DNA of 64,000 nt from Candidatus Eremiobacterota bacterium (GTDB taxonomy: Bacteria; Vulcanimicrobiota; CADAWZ01; Ess09-12), in NCBI GenBank assembly GCA_031082125.1, contig JAVHLM010000028.1:47681-111680 (forward strand). The letters run 5' to 3'. Both the position numbers and the translations under genes were made by a program. Below, piece after piece: positions 9,112 to 17,412 of the stretch. The notes beneath the pieces are model-generated. The model was not told the DNA's origin and ran no database searches. It saw nothing but the letters and a program-made list of their open reading frames with translations. The number at the start of each line of letters is the position of its first letter. The first letter of the stretch is position 1.

Positions 9112-11132
9112 TTCTCCTCCTTGAAGGGATAGAGTCTTGTCACTTTCGCGCCTTCCGGTGAAAAGGTGACAGAGGCAACGTGCCATGGCCAGAGGCAATA
9201 GACAAGCTCACCGCTGTTCCTCCACGTGATGGTCCACCGATCGGTCTTGTTGAAGTGCACCCCTTCAACAGGGAGGGCAGGGCTCCCGGAGCCAAGCTCC
9301 TTGTGATAGAGGGAAAGGGGTGATTCTTCGCCGGAGGCGTCATTGACGACAAAGATGACCCTCGTGCCGTCAGGTGAGAGATGAAGTCCCGCTATGCCAT
9401 CAGCCTCGAAAACAGTCTTCGCGGTATTCTCATCGGTGTTGAATACAAGAGCTTTCTCTTTCCGCCCTCTTTCCTTTTCAATAAAGAGTACGGAGCTTTC
9501 ATCGCGAAGAAAATGAGGACGGGAGAGCGTGCCCTTTTCTGTCATGTAAAGGGTCTTCCATGAGCTTTCCTTCTCCTTATGGGTTTCACCGGATCCTCTC
9601 TTGAGATAAATGAGCTTCCATGTGCCCCGCTTTTTTATCAGGGCGAGGCAGTCGCCTGTTCCCGGGGCAATCTGATAGGCAGGGCACTCCTCATCTCGTT
9701 CCAGGACAAGCCGTGAGATCCGTGAGCATTTGCCGCTCTCAAGGTCCACTTCGTTGAGGATCATGGTGCGGGTGCCCCCGGCTTCGGTAAATGGAAAAAG
9801 GAAAGAGAGAAGCTCACGGGGGCCGCGGGTGAGATGCTGGAGCTCTACTCTGCTCCCCCTGTCCGAGATTCCACCGCTGGTCTGGACCGATGCGCCCCTG
9901 TCGATCCTTTCGGGGAGCCGGAACTCTCTCAGCCTGGCGCCTTCCCTTGTGACGACGGTTATATCAAGCCTTACATAGTTCCCTTCCTTCACCGGCAGGA
10001 TAAAAAAGATCTTCCCGCCGCCGTCACTCATCGAGAGTCCCTTGGAAAAGAAGGAGCCCAGGGACTGCGCATCCACTACCGAGGTGAAGAGAAGCTTTCT
10101 ATTCTTCCCGTCGCTCCCCATCATCCAGTGCTCGAGGGTCACTTTGCCCATGAAAAGCATGTCGCAGGCCACTATTCTTTCGTAGAGGATCTCAGTGCTG
10201 TTGACGAACATCGGGGCAAGAATGCGCCGCTCACCGAACTTCCGCGTGGTGCCCTTTTCCGGATCCAGGAGCCACATGCGGTAGTTCTGAAAGCCCTTGC
10301 ATCGCACGTCCGCGAGAAGCCTGCCGCTTCCAGGCACGGCAGTGACTGATTCAAAGCCCGTTGCTTTCGATGACAGGAAATAGTAAGAGCCGGCATAGAT
10401 GGCCGCCACCAGGCCTGTAAGGGCGAGGAGCCCCACTCCTGAGGCTTTGAGGGCCATGCGGATCTTCTTTCCCTCGTCAAGGAACTGGGCTTTCTGGAAA
10501 ATATACCACGACGTCGCTGCCGCCGAGAGAGAAACAGCAGAAGCGAGCAGGATAAGCTCCGCCAGCGAAATGGTCCATTGGAAGCCGTTAAGGATAAAGA
10601 GGGCGGCGAAGGAAGTGAGAAAAACCAGCAGGAGCGTGCCTATACTGGCCGTCATTGTCCTGGAGGCCACTGTGGAAACGAAGAGGGCAAGGGAAAGAAT
10701 GACTGTGGGAACAAGCACTATGACTGCTATCAGGATTCCTGCGGCATCCGCTCCGGGGCTTCTGAGCCTCGCGAAGGCAAAAAGTGAAGACGCCGTCACC
10801 AGTGAGAGGAATAGCGTGCCATAAAGGATGAGAAAGCACGAGGCGATCTTGGCGCACCACAGTCTTTTCCTGGATACGGGAAGGCACAGAAGGAATGAGA
10901 GAGTCCCTGCCTCCACTTCTCCCGCCACGGCCGATTCGGCTATCATGATGGGCAGGGCCACGTCGATCAGCAGGAGATTCAGAAATGCCACGGGAAATAT
11001 GAGGCTTATCAGCAGAGGATCCTTTAGAAGGCCGGCAATAAGGGCATAGAGGGATGGGATAAGGCTGAGAATAATCCCTGTCAGTATGACGGGCTTTCGC
11101 TCCCTGAGCTCCTTGATGATAAGGGTTGTCAT
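9108..11132 (-). CDS. ABC-2 type permease with large propeller-like exported C-terminal domain (first of pair)
   Basis: The 674-residue product is a paralogue of the next permease. Both begin with LIIKEL followed by a charged stretch, and this one has AGEVEAGTLSFLLCLPVSRKRLWCAKIAS in the first cytoplasmic loop. About seven membrane segments lie within residues 15-260. The remaining ~410 residues form a soluble region with beta-propeller features, including the TolB-like blade signature LSPDGTRVIFVVN near residue 590. The start has AAGGA eight bases upstream. The gene follows the ATPase gene by 33 bases and overlaps the second permease gene, so the three are one operon. Fusion of ABC-2 permeases to propellers is uncommon, and I infer a ligand-binding or substrate-guiding role outside the membrane. 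Confidence 0.78.
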   Translation of the reverse strand: MTTLIIKELRERKPVILTGIILSLIPSLYALIAGLLKDPLLISLIFPVAFLNLLLIDVALPIMIAESAVAGEVEAGTLSFLLCLPVSRKRLWCAKIASCFLILYGTLFLSLVTASSLFAFARLRSPGADAAGILIAVIVLVPTVILSLALFVSTVASRTMTASIGTLLLVFLTSFAALFILNGFQWTISLAELILLASAVSLSAAATSWYIFQKAQFLDEGKKIRMALKASGVGLLALTGLVAAIYAGSYYFLSSKATGFESVTAVPGSGRLLADVRCKGFQNYRMWLLDPEKGTTRKFGERRILAPMFVNSTEILYERIVACDMLFMGKVTLEHWMMGSDGKNRKLLFTSVVDAQSLGSFFSKGLSMSDGGGKIFFILPVKEGNYVRLDITVVTREGARLREFRLPERIDRGASVQTSGGISDRGSRVELQHLTRGPRELLSFLFPFTEAGGTRTMILNEVDLESGKCSRISRLVLERDEECPAYQIAPGTGDCLALIKKRGTWKLIYLKRGSGETHKEKESSWKTLYMTEKGTLSRPHFLRDESSVLFIEKERGRKEKALVFNTDENTAKTVFEADGIAGLHLSPDGTRVIFVVNDASGEESPLSLYHKELGSGSPALPVEGVHFNKTDRWTITWRNSGELVYCLWPWHVASVTFSPEGAKVTRLYPFKEEK

Positions 11133-11165
11133 AGTGATTCCTTTTTACGGGTTTCCCGCCGGCAT

Positions 11166-12077
11166 TTATGCAAGCCCCGCCGTGCCCTGCTCTCTCGTAT
11201 ATTCCACAAAAATATCCTCAAGCTCCATGTCCTGCACATCGAGAGCCTTGTGTTTCAAGCCTTTCAGCAGGGCGAGCAGCCCGTCATGACTGTCCCTGGT
11301 ATAGATGGTGAGATCATTCTTCTCCCGCGCCACGCGGAGCACGCTTGAGGAGAAGGGGGCAAGAGCCTCGTCGCTCACCTCTTCCTCCAGGGAGATGAAG
11401 ACCTTTTTCACCTTTCCCTTGAGCTCGTCGAGAGGCATCTCGAAGGCGAGGCTCCCGTTCCTGAGGAGGCCCACCATGTCGGCGACTCTCTCGAGCTCGG
11501 TGATAATGTGGGAAGAAAAGAATATGGTATGCCTGCCGTCTTCGACAAGCGACACGATATGCTCCTGGAACTCTCTTCTTACGAGGGCGTCAAGGCCCGA
11601 AGTGCAGTCATCGAGGATCAGGATCTCGGGGTTGTGGGCCAGAGCAAGCAGGAGCTCCACCTTGGCTTTTGTCCCAAGCGACAGCTCCTGCACCTTCTTG
11701 CTGCCGTCTATTCCCAGCGACTGCTTGAGTCTTGAAGCCCTGTCATGATCCCAGTCAGGATAGAATCGCGAGGTAAAGGCGATAAGAGCATCGACGGGCA
11801 TCCAGTCATAGATGTGCGGTGATTCCGGCACATAACCCACTCTGCTTTTTATATATTCGGTTTCCTTGACCGAATCTTTCCCCAGGATGGCGACAGTTCC
11901 GCTCTCAGGTGACAGCAGGTTCATCATGAGCCTGATTGATGTGGACTTCCCTTCTCCGTTTCTGCCCAGGAAGGCATAAATGCTGCCCCGGGGGACATGG
12001 AGCGACATGTCCTTCAGGACCTTCTGCTTCCCGTAGCTTTTATGGACCCCGTTCATCTCTATCGCATAGTCACACAT
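11166..12077 (-). CDS. ABC transporter ATP-binding protein
   Basis: This is a cytoplasmic ATPase of about 303 residues that powers the two downstream permeases. Walker A is GRNGEGKST, the signature region is LSLGTKAK (a variant of LSGGQ with Thr-Lys), Walker B is ILILDDCTSGLD, and the switch His lies in FFSSHIITELE. In Walker B, Asp-Cys replaces the usual Asp-Glu or Glu-Pro after the Asp pair, so the catalytic base position is atypical. ATG 12077 overlaps the regulator's stop (ATGTGTGA), indicating coupling. A GTG at 12092 would add five residues but has a poor ribosome binding site. The architecture matches the YtrB/NatA/CcmA group found behind YtrA-type regulators. Confidence 0.88.
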   Translation of the reverse strand: MCDYAIEMNGVHKSYGKQKVLKDMSLHVPRGSIYAFLGRNGEGKSTSIRLMMNLLSPESGTVAILGKDSVKETEYIKSRVGYVPESPHIYDWMPVDALIAFTSRFYPDWDHDRASRLKQSLGIDGSKKVQELSLGTKAKVELLLALAHNPEILILDDCTSGLDALVRREFQEHIVSLVEDGRHTIFFSSHIITELERVADMVGLLRNGSLAFEMPLDELKGKVKKVFISLEEEVSDEALAPFSSSVLRVAREKNDLTIYTRDSHDGLLALLKGLKHKALDVQDMELEDIFVEYTREQGTAGLA

Positions 12078-12483
12078 GTCCCGGTGCCTCACTTCCCGCA
12101 GGGAGAGAGCCGGCAGTGCTCAGGTGCTCATCGAGCATCTGGTGGACCTCGGCGGGAGGCACCTTGAGGGTCCTCGCCGTTTCTGCCACCTGCCCGAGAA
12201 GGTTCCTGAGCACGCCAAGTCTCTCTTCCTTGCTTGATTCCGCTGCCGCTGAGGAGATAAAAGTCCCTTCGCCGCGCTTCGTGTAAACGATGCCTTCATT
12301 TTCCATGATATTGAAGGCTTTTGCTATCGTATTGGGATTGATCCTGAGATCCATTGAGAGCTTTCTCACCGAGGGGAGCTGATCTTCTGCCTTCATGGTC
12401 CCCACAGAGATATGATACTTTATCTGCTCGATGAGCTGCAGGTAAATGGGAAGCCCTGAGGAGGGATCAATCTTGAGGTTCAT
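12070..12483 (-). CDS. GntR-family transcriptional regulator, YtrA subfamily
   Basis: The 137-residue protein begins with an N-terminal winged helix (PIYLQLIEQIKYHISVG, then LPSVRKLSMDLRINPNTIAKAF and the wing YTKRGEGTFIS). A short helical tail of about 50 residues follows, the size that defines the YtrA subfamily of GntR repressors. These usually repress the ABC transporter operon they belong to. It lies directly before the ABC ATPase gene and overlaps it by 8 bases. A palindrome over the promoter of the upstream mini-gene (12896-12917) is the natural candidate operator. The effector is unknown. Confidence 0.88.
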   Translation of the reverse strand: MNLKIDPSSGLPIYLQLIEQIKYHISVGTMKAEDQLPSVRKLSMDLRINPNTIAKAFNIMENEGIVYTKRGEGTFISSAAAESSKEERLGVLRNLLGQVAETARTLKVPPAEVHQMLDEHLSTAGSLPAGSEAPGHV

Positions 12484-12558
12484 AGCCTTTCCTTCGCTCC
12501 GGAGTCGCTGCCTTTCTCCTGGCCTCTCTCTTTCAGCACGTCATTATTTCCACCAATG

Positions 12559-12858
12559 CTAGCTTTTTCCTGTGCCGCTGCAATAGTAGCACTTGCCGGT
12601 GCCGTCACAGATTGAGCATTTATTGTCAGAGCTGTTCTTCCCCGAGCCCCAGCACACCTGGCACTTCTTCGATCCGTCGCATTTTATGCACTTGCCGTCA
12701 TCGCAGTGGGCCATATGGCAGCACTGGGAGGCCAGGAGGCTGTGGGGTCCCGCTGCCGGGCTCATCTCCCATGCGGTATGCATCACGACAGTGCATGCCA
12801 TGTTCAGGACAAACATAATGAGGGTTGCTGTGGCGATCCTTACGACTCTCTTCTTCAT
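12559..12858 (-). CDS. Membrane-anchored mini-protein with DnaJ-like CxxCxGxG repeats
   Basis: This 99-residue protein has one N-terminal hydrophobic segment (residues ~8-28; anchor or signal) and a Cys-rich tail. The tail includes CDDGKCIKC, CQVCWGSG, CSICDGTG and CYYCSGTG, so at least three copies resemble the zinc-binding CxxCxGxG of DnaJ and of BSD2-type chaperones. I infer metal binding or a redox/chaperone role outside the cytoplasm. It has GGGAGGT upstream of its ATG and a near-consensus promoter 40-70 bases further up. It is the first gene of the YtrA/ABC operon, 75 bases before the regulator gene. The family is not one I recognise. Confidence 0.7.
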   Translation of the reverse strand: MKKRVVRIATATLIMFVLNMACTVVMHTAWEMSPAAGPHSLLASQCCHMAHCDDGKCIKCDGSKKCQVCWGSGKNSSDNKCSICDGTGKCYYCSGTGKS

Positions 12859-12895
12859 GGTGACCTCCCCGGTGTATCAGTGTCATACTTCTATA

Positions 12896-12928
12896 GTGTA
12901 TTATAGCAGTAATACACCTGGTTGTCAA
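12896..12928 (-). promoter_or_regulatory. Near-consensus sigma70 promoter with palindromic operator of the YtrA/ABC operon
   Basis: Reading the minus strand, TTGACA (12928-12923), a 17-base spacer and TATAAT (12905-12900) form a perfect consensus promoter. A perfect inverted repeat GTGTATTA / TAATACAC (12896-12903 and 12910-12917, six bases apart) covers the -10. A promoter this strong needs a repressor, and the YtrA-type regulator is encoded two genes down. The half-site GTGTA...TACAC resembles what I recall of YtrA operators. Assignment of the regulator is inference. Confidence 0.8.
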
Positions 12929-13112
12929 GATGCATGATGAAAAGATATAAAAGCCCTTATTGAAGACATTTGAGGGGAAAGCAAAGAAAGGTGCGGCTGG
13001 TGCAGAAGGGAATAGCATGATCAGAGGGAATTCAGGAGCTTCCTCCTTGAGGTGAAGCAGCACTTTGATCCGCGGCACAGATTCATTGAGGGCATGTTCC
13101 CTTCCGGCACCG

Positions 13113-15659
13113 CTACCTGGAGAGCTTCAGATAAGCTTCCACGACGGCGGGGGGAGGCGCCAGGTTCAATTCCTTTTTCAGGATCGCCTCGCACCGGTGA
13201 AAGAGCTTTACGGCCTCGTTCTTGTTTCCCAGGGCTCCGAAGCTTTCCATGAGGCCCCCGTAGGCTTCTTCGAAACAGTTGTCGAAGGCGAGGATCTTCT
13301 TCCAATATTCTATGCTCACCTCGTGCTTGTTCTTCCCGGCGAAATACCTTGCGAGGACCGAGAGAAGGTCCAGATAGCTGTTCCTCGTCAGCAGGCGGAT
13401 GTCATCGCTCCACTCGTCGTAGGTCCCCTCCATGAATTCTCCGGTGACGAGCCTTTCGGCTTTCTGAAGCTCCGGGAGCCCTTCTTCCCACTCTCTGCGC
13501 TCAAAACAATAGCGGCCTCTGCTGAAATGCCTCTCAAACTCATCCAGGTCGGTCCACACCGGCATCTTTCTGTTGAGCATGTACCGCCCTTTCTGGTTGA
13601 CAAGGAGTTTCTTGGCTGCGGTGCCAAGCATCGGGGCAAGGATTCTCCGTATGAGGGAGATGGTGTTGTGAAGCGCATGGCGTCCCCTCTCGCCGAAATC
13701 ACACCAGAACATGTCAACGAGCCTGTCCTCACGCTCCCCGTCACTGCGGCGGGATGCCAGGTAGGCAAAGAGGCTCTTCGCCTTGCGGGTTGTCCACGCC
13801 TCGTCACCGATGAGGGTGCTCCCCGCCATTACCCTGAATTTTCCGAAAAAGAAGACCTGGAGCGGTACAATGTCTCCTGTGCTCTCCGCCGCGCCGATTG
13901 AAGAGAGAACCCTGGAGGCGCTATCGGCGACAAGCCTGTCAGAATCAGCCTGGGCTTTCACCAGCAGGGCTCTCGCCCTCACATCCTTGAGGTCTTTCAG
14001 GATCGATATGACCTTGAGCTTCAGGGTGATCTCCTTTTCGCCGGCGAGACTCTCCAGCAGTGCCATCAGGGCACCCTGCGAATCTTTGAACAATGCTCCT
14101 ATCTCATCTACAAGGAGACTGCCTTTGAGCGCATGGCGGATCACCATGGTGGAGAGCTCTTCGTGCCTTGTGAGGATATCGTAAAAACGCTCTCTCGCCA
14201 TGGTTTCCATGAGGCCCCTTAAAAGGCTGAGGTATTCAGGTCCTTCCGCCTTGCCGGCACTCACGAGACATGAGCAGAGGAGAAGCTCTGCCTCGCTCTG
14301 ATGATAAGATGACTCCCAGATGCGGAATACCTCAAGGGCGGCCTGGAGATCGTCCTCTATGCCTTCAAGAGATGACAGCCTGATCCTGCTGTAAGCAGCA
14401 AGAAGAAGCGCCCGTGCCCTCAAGAATTCAAGGGACTGCTCCCTGGCAATGCGCTGGGCCTCACAGGCAAGCTCCAAAGCTTCGCGGTGCCTGCCTGAGC
14501 GCTGAAGCATAGAGGCTCTCCCCATGAGAGCCTCTATGGAGAGCTCCTGTGACTCACCCTGAGCGATGAGGGCCAGAAGCTCAGCATAGGCGCTCTCTGC
14601 CACGGCGTAATCGCCCATATCACCATAAACCCTGGCAAGATTCAACAAGGTGAGTGCCCTGTGATCATCCCTTTCATTGAAAGCCATGGGCATATCACTT
14701 TCACCGCCCACCTCCAGCTCCGTCATGGAAGCAAGGAGCTTCACAAGGCGGGGCTCGAAGCTTTTCCCCTGCTCCTTTTCGATAATCCTGAGGGCATCGG
14801 CTCCACTCTTCCGCTTCCTGTGGGGACGCTCACTCACGAGGCTGCTGAAAGCTTCACAGACGGCGATGATTCTTGCCTCCAGGGGAATCTGCTCTTCCCT
14901 GAGGCCACGGGGATATCCGCTTCCGTCCCACCGCTCATGGTGGCATGCGATGACCGTAGCGATTTCCTTAAGCTCCTCAAAGGGCCTCAGGAGCTCTCTT
15001 GCGAGCTGCGGATGGTTTCTGACAAGCTCCCGGTCATGCTCCGCAAACTCCCCTTTTTCCAGCATGCGGGGAGGAAGCTCAACATACCCTACGTTGTGGA
15101 GAAGGGCAGCCAGGTAGAGGTTCTGCATCCTCTCGGGGGGAAAGCCGAGCCTGCCGGCCATGGCAAGGGAAAGCCTCGCCACGTGGTCTGAATGGCCTAT
15201 GAGATGGGAAATCCTGCTTTCAAAAAGCACTCCCCTGACGAGCTTGAGGAAATTCCTCCTGGAGCGCGTGAGGCTCCTGCGCTCCTGCTGCTGCCCCGCC
15301 CGCAGAAGGGCTGTCCTGATGCTCCTGAGAAGCTCGTCTATGGAAAAAGGCTTCATCAGGTAGTCATCGACCTTCAGCTTCAGAGCCGATATGGGTGCGT
15401 CATTGCTTGCATAGGCCGTGATCATGATGCTGCGGGCGACGGGCTGAACCTCCTTGATTGCCGATATGGTGTCGATTCCGTTGATGGCAGGCATCCTCAC
15501 GTCACAGATGATGAGGTCAAAGCGCTCATTCCCGGCCATCTCTATGGCCATCCTGCCGTCATCGGCCACTGCCACGGAAAAGCCGTGGGCTTCAAGCTCC
15601 CTCTTGAGGCTCGTACGCATGAGCCTGTCGTCATCTATGATCAGTATCCGCTCCTCCAT
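13113..15659 (-). CDS. Response regulator fusion: receiver + degenerate HD-GYP + TPR + SARP-type (BTAD) output
   Basis: The protein is 848 residues. Residues 1-120 are a receiver with acidic pocket IIDDDR, phospho-acceptor Asp in LIICDVRMP, Thr in MITAYAS and Lys in LMKPF. Residues ~150-290 resemble HD-GYP, with HHERWDGSGYPRGL and IPLEARI intact. However, the HD dyad is HN (LLHNVGY) and the usual ADAFDA is CEAFSS, so phosphodiesterase activity is doubtful. Residues ~320-500 look like TPR helices. Residues ~612-848 are a winged helix plus bacterial transcriptional activator domain as in SARP regulators (FFFGKFRVMAG, TRKAKSLFAYLA). It starts three bases after the kinase stop, so the two form a two-component pair. 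The receiver probably gates DNA binding, with the HD-GYP part as a nucleotide sensor or scaffold. Confidence 0.82.
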   Translation of the reverse strand: MEERILIIDDDRLMRTSLKRELEAHGFSVAVADDGRMAIEMAGNERFDLIICDVRMPAINGIDTISAIKEVQPVARSIMITAYASNDAPISALKLKVDDYLMKPFSIDELLRSIRTALLRAGQQQERRSLTRSRRNFLKLVRGVLFESRISHLIGHSDHVARLSLAMAGRLGFPPERMQNLYLAALLHNVGYVELPPRMLEKGEFAEHDRELVRNHPQLARELLRPFEELKEIATVIACHHERWDGSGYPRGLREEQIPLEARIIAVCEAFSSLVSERPHRKRKSGADALRIIEKEQGKSFEPRLVKLLASMTELEVGGESDMPMAFNERDDHRALTLLNLARVYGDMGDYAVAESAYAELLALIAQGESQELSIEALMGRASMLQRSGRHREALELACEAQRIAREQSLEFLRARALLLAAYSRIRLSSLEGIEDDLQAALEVFRIWESSYHQSEAELLLCSCLVSAGKAEGPEYLSLLRGLMETMARERFYDILTRHEELSTMVIRHALKGSLLVDEIGALFKDSQGALMALLESLAGEKEITLKLKVISILKDLKDVRARALLVKAQADSDRLVADSASRVLSSIGAAESTGDIVPLQVFFFGKFRVMAGSTLIGDEAWTTRKAKSLFAYLASRRSDGEREDRLVDMFWCDFGERGRHALHNTISLIRRILAPMLGTAAKKLLVNQKGRYMLNRKMPVWTDLDEFERHFSRGRYCFERREWEEGLPELQKAERLVTGEFMEGTYDEWSDDIRLLTRNSYLDLLSVLARYFAGKNKHEVSIEYWKKILAFDNCFEEAYGGLMESFGALGNKNEAVKLFHRCEAILKKELNLAPPPAVVEAYLKLSR

Positions 15660-15662
15660 AGG

Positions 15663-17081
15663 CTACCCCGCTTCCGGAAACTCAAAATGAAAAGCCGCGC
15701 CATTTCCTTCCCTTGATGAGACACTCACCTTGCCGCCGTTGCTCTTCACGATCTGGAACACGACTGCGAGGCCAAGGCCCGTCCCCTCACCCACCTGCTT
15801 CGTGGTGAAAAAGGGCTCAAATATCCTCTCGGCCGTCTTCTCGTCCATACCAGCGCCGTTGTCACTTATCTCACAATGAACCTGCCGCCCCTCTTTCCAG
15901 GTCCTTACCCTGACCTGCCTTGCCGCGTCTCCCTGCAGCTCCCTGAGGGCATCCTTCGCGTTGAGCAGTACATTCAGGAACGCCTGTGAGAGCCCGCCCC
16001 TGCGGGCCTTCACAAAGAGCCCACCGCCGAGGTTCTTCTGCACGGTGATACCCTCTTTTTCCAGCATATCCTCGATGAGGGAGAGAGCTCCCCGCAGAGG
16101 AACATTGATATCCGTCAATTCAAAGGCCTCGCCTCCCTCGGGGCGGGCAAAGCCGAGAAGCTTGCCCACTATCTCCCTGCAGCGCTGCACACCTTCCTCG
16201 ATAGTCTCCAGGCGTTCTGCAAGGTCACCGGTACAGGACTGCCTTCTCAGCGAAGACACGGTGATCTCTATGGCACCGAGGGGATTGTTGATTTCGTGGG
16301 CCACGCCTGCCGCGAGCTGCCCGACGGCCGCCATCTTCGATGCCTGGAAAAGCTGGGCCTGGGTCTCCTTGATCTCCCTGCGGGCCTGCTCCAGGCTCTC
16401 CTCGTAAATGCTCTTCATTTTCTCATAGAGCCTGGCGTTTTCTATGGCAATGGCCGCCTGGCGGGCGATGCATTCCAGGAGCTCCTTCTCCTTTTTCCCG
16501 AATACGCAGGTCTCGATGAGATGATCGGCATAGATGACACCGAGGGTTCTCCCATGGATAATGAGGGGAACGCAGAGGATGGAGCGAAGGCCATACTGCG
16601 TGATGCTGCCGCGGCCTTCAAAACGCCTGTCGCTGAGGGCGTCGCTTGCCATGATGGCCCTGCCGTCGCGGGCCACATGCTCCACGATGGTTTTGCTCAC
16701 GCGGAAGTTCTCGCTTTCCAGCTCCCCTGAATCGATGCCCCTCGCCGTGATGAACTGCCACTTTTCTTCGACGGCGCCGCGCATGAGGATAAAGCCCCTC
16801 TCGGCCCTGATGACGCCTATCACCTCGTCCATGAGGCGGTCCAGGATCGACGTGATGTCGTGGGATGATGAGAGAAGCTCGCTTGCCTGCTTGACAAGGT
16901 GAAAGTGCCCGCTGTCAGGGCTGTCACGTGGTATGCCTTCTTCACCGCGCTTCTCCATGGTGGCTATCTTCTTCTCCCACGACGCTTTTCCCTCTCCCGG
17001 CCGGGGTGCCGTCAGCATCAGGATGGCTTTGAGCTTTTCAGGGAGAAAAGAAAAGGGCCGCCTTTCCGGAGAGGCAGCCAT
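15663..17081 (-). CDS. Soluble GAF-domain sensor histidine kinase
   Basis: The 472-residue kinase has no clear membrane segment. A GAF domain spans roughly residues 65-205 (FILMRGA, ILCVPLIIHGRTLGVIYAD). A coiled linker leads to the dimerisation domain with the phospho-acceptor His in GVAHEINNPLGA (~245), and a GHKL ATPase domain follows with N box LLNAKDAL, G1 DNGAGM and G2 GEGTGLGLAV. The type matches NtrB/PAS-GAF kinases. The partner is the receiver/SARP fusion gene immediately downstream. The first 60 residues are Arg/Lys-rich and poorly conserved in look. The ATG at 17081 lacks a strong ribosome binding site, so the true start could be a little downstream. Confidence 0.85.
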   Translation of the reverse strand: MAASPERRPFSFLPEKLKAILMLTAPRPGEGKASWEKKIATMEKRGEEGIPRDSPDSGHFHLVKQASELLSSSHDITSILDRLMDEVIGVIRAERGFILMRGAVEEKWQFITARGIDSGELESENFRVSKTIVEHVARDGRAIMASDALSDRRFEGRGSITQYGLRSILCVPLIIHGRTLGVIYADHLIETCVFGKKEKELLECIARQAAIAIENARLYEKMKSIYEESLEQARREIKETQAQLFQASKMAAVGQLAAGVAHEINNPLGAIEITVSSLRRQSCTGDLAERLETIEEGVQRCREIVGKLLGFARPEGGEAFELTDINVPLRGALSLIEDMLEKEGITVQKNLGGGLFVKARRGGLSQAFLNVLLNAKDALRELQGDAARQVRVRTWKEGRQVHCEISDNGAGMDEKTAERIFEPFFTTKQVGEGTGLGLAVVFQIVKSNGGKVSVSSREGNGAAFHFEFPEAG

Positions 17082-17412
17082 TTCTTTATCTCAAATCGGG
17101 GAAAACAGCCATTGATACGGGGTGTGAGCGACAGCACCTGTTCTGTGCGGGAGACGGCGCTGTCACCAGCCCGATGTCACTGAATCACCTCCTTTTCATA
17201 AGCTTTTATCAGATACGGCAGGCTCTGCCGTTGCTTCTGCCCTGTGCTGGTTCCCATTCTCAGTCCCTCCCTGATCTCCCTTTCTTACTCTCATTATAGC
17301 AGGCATGACTCACAGAATTCTCACAGGATTCTTTAAGAAAACTCACCGGTTTTACAGGGAGGTAAACTCTTTGATCTATTTCACTTCCAGAGAAAAAGAG
17401 ATTCAGGCGGTG
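17082..17412 (-). other. Intergenic region with an extended -10 promoter and an orphan strong ribosome binding site
   Basis: On the minus strand TGC-TATAAT (17301-17293, extended -10) lies about 210 bases before the kinase start, with no good -35. Downstream at about 17187-17195 is AAGGAGGTGATTC, fully complementary to the 16S 3' end. It is followed at 17180 by GTG and a five-codon frame ending at 17163. The lipoprotein gene ends at 17413 on the same strand with no evident terminator. Confidence 0.4.
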
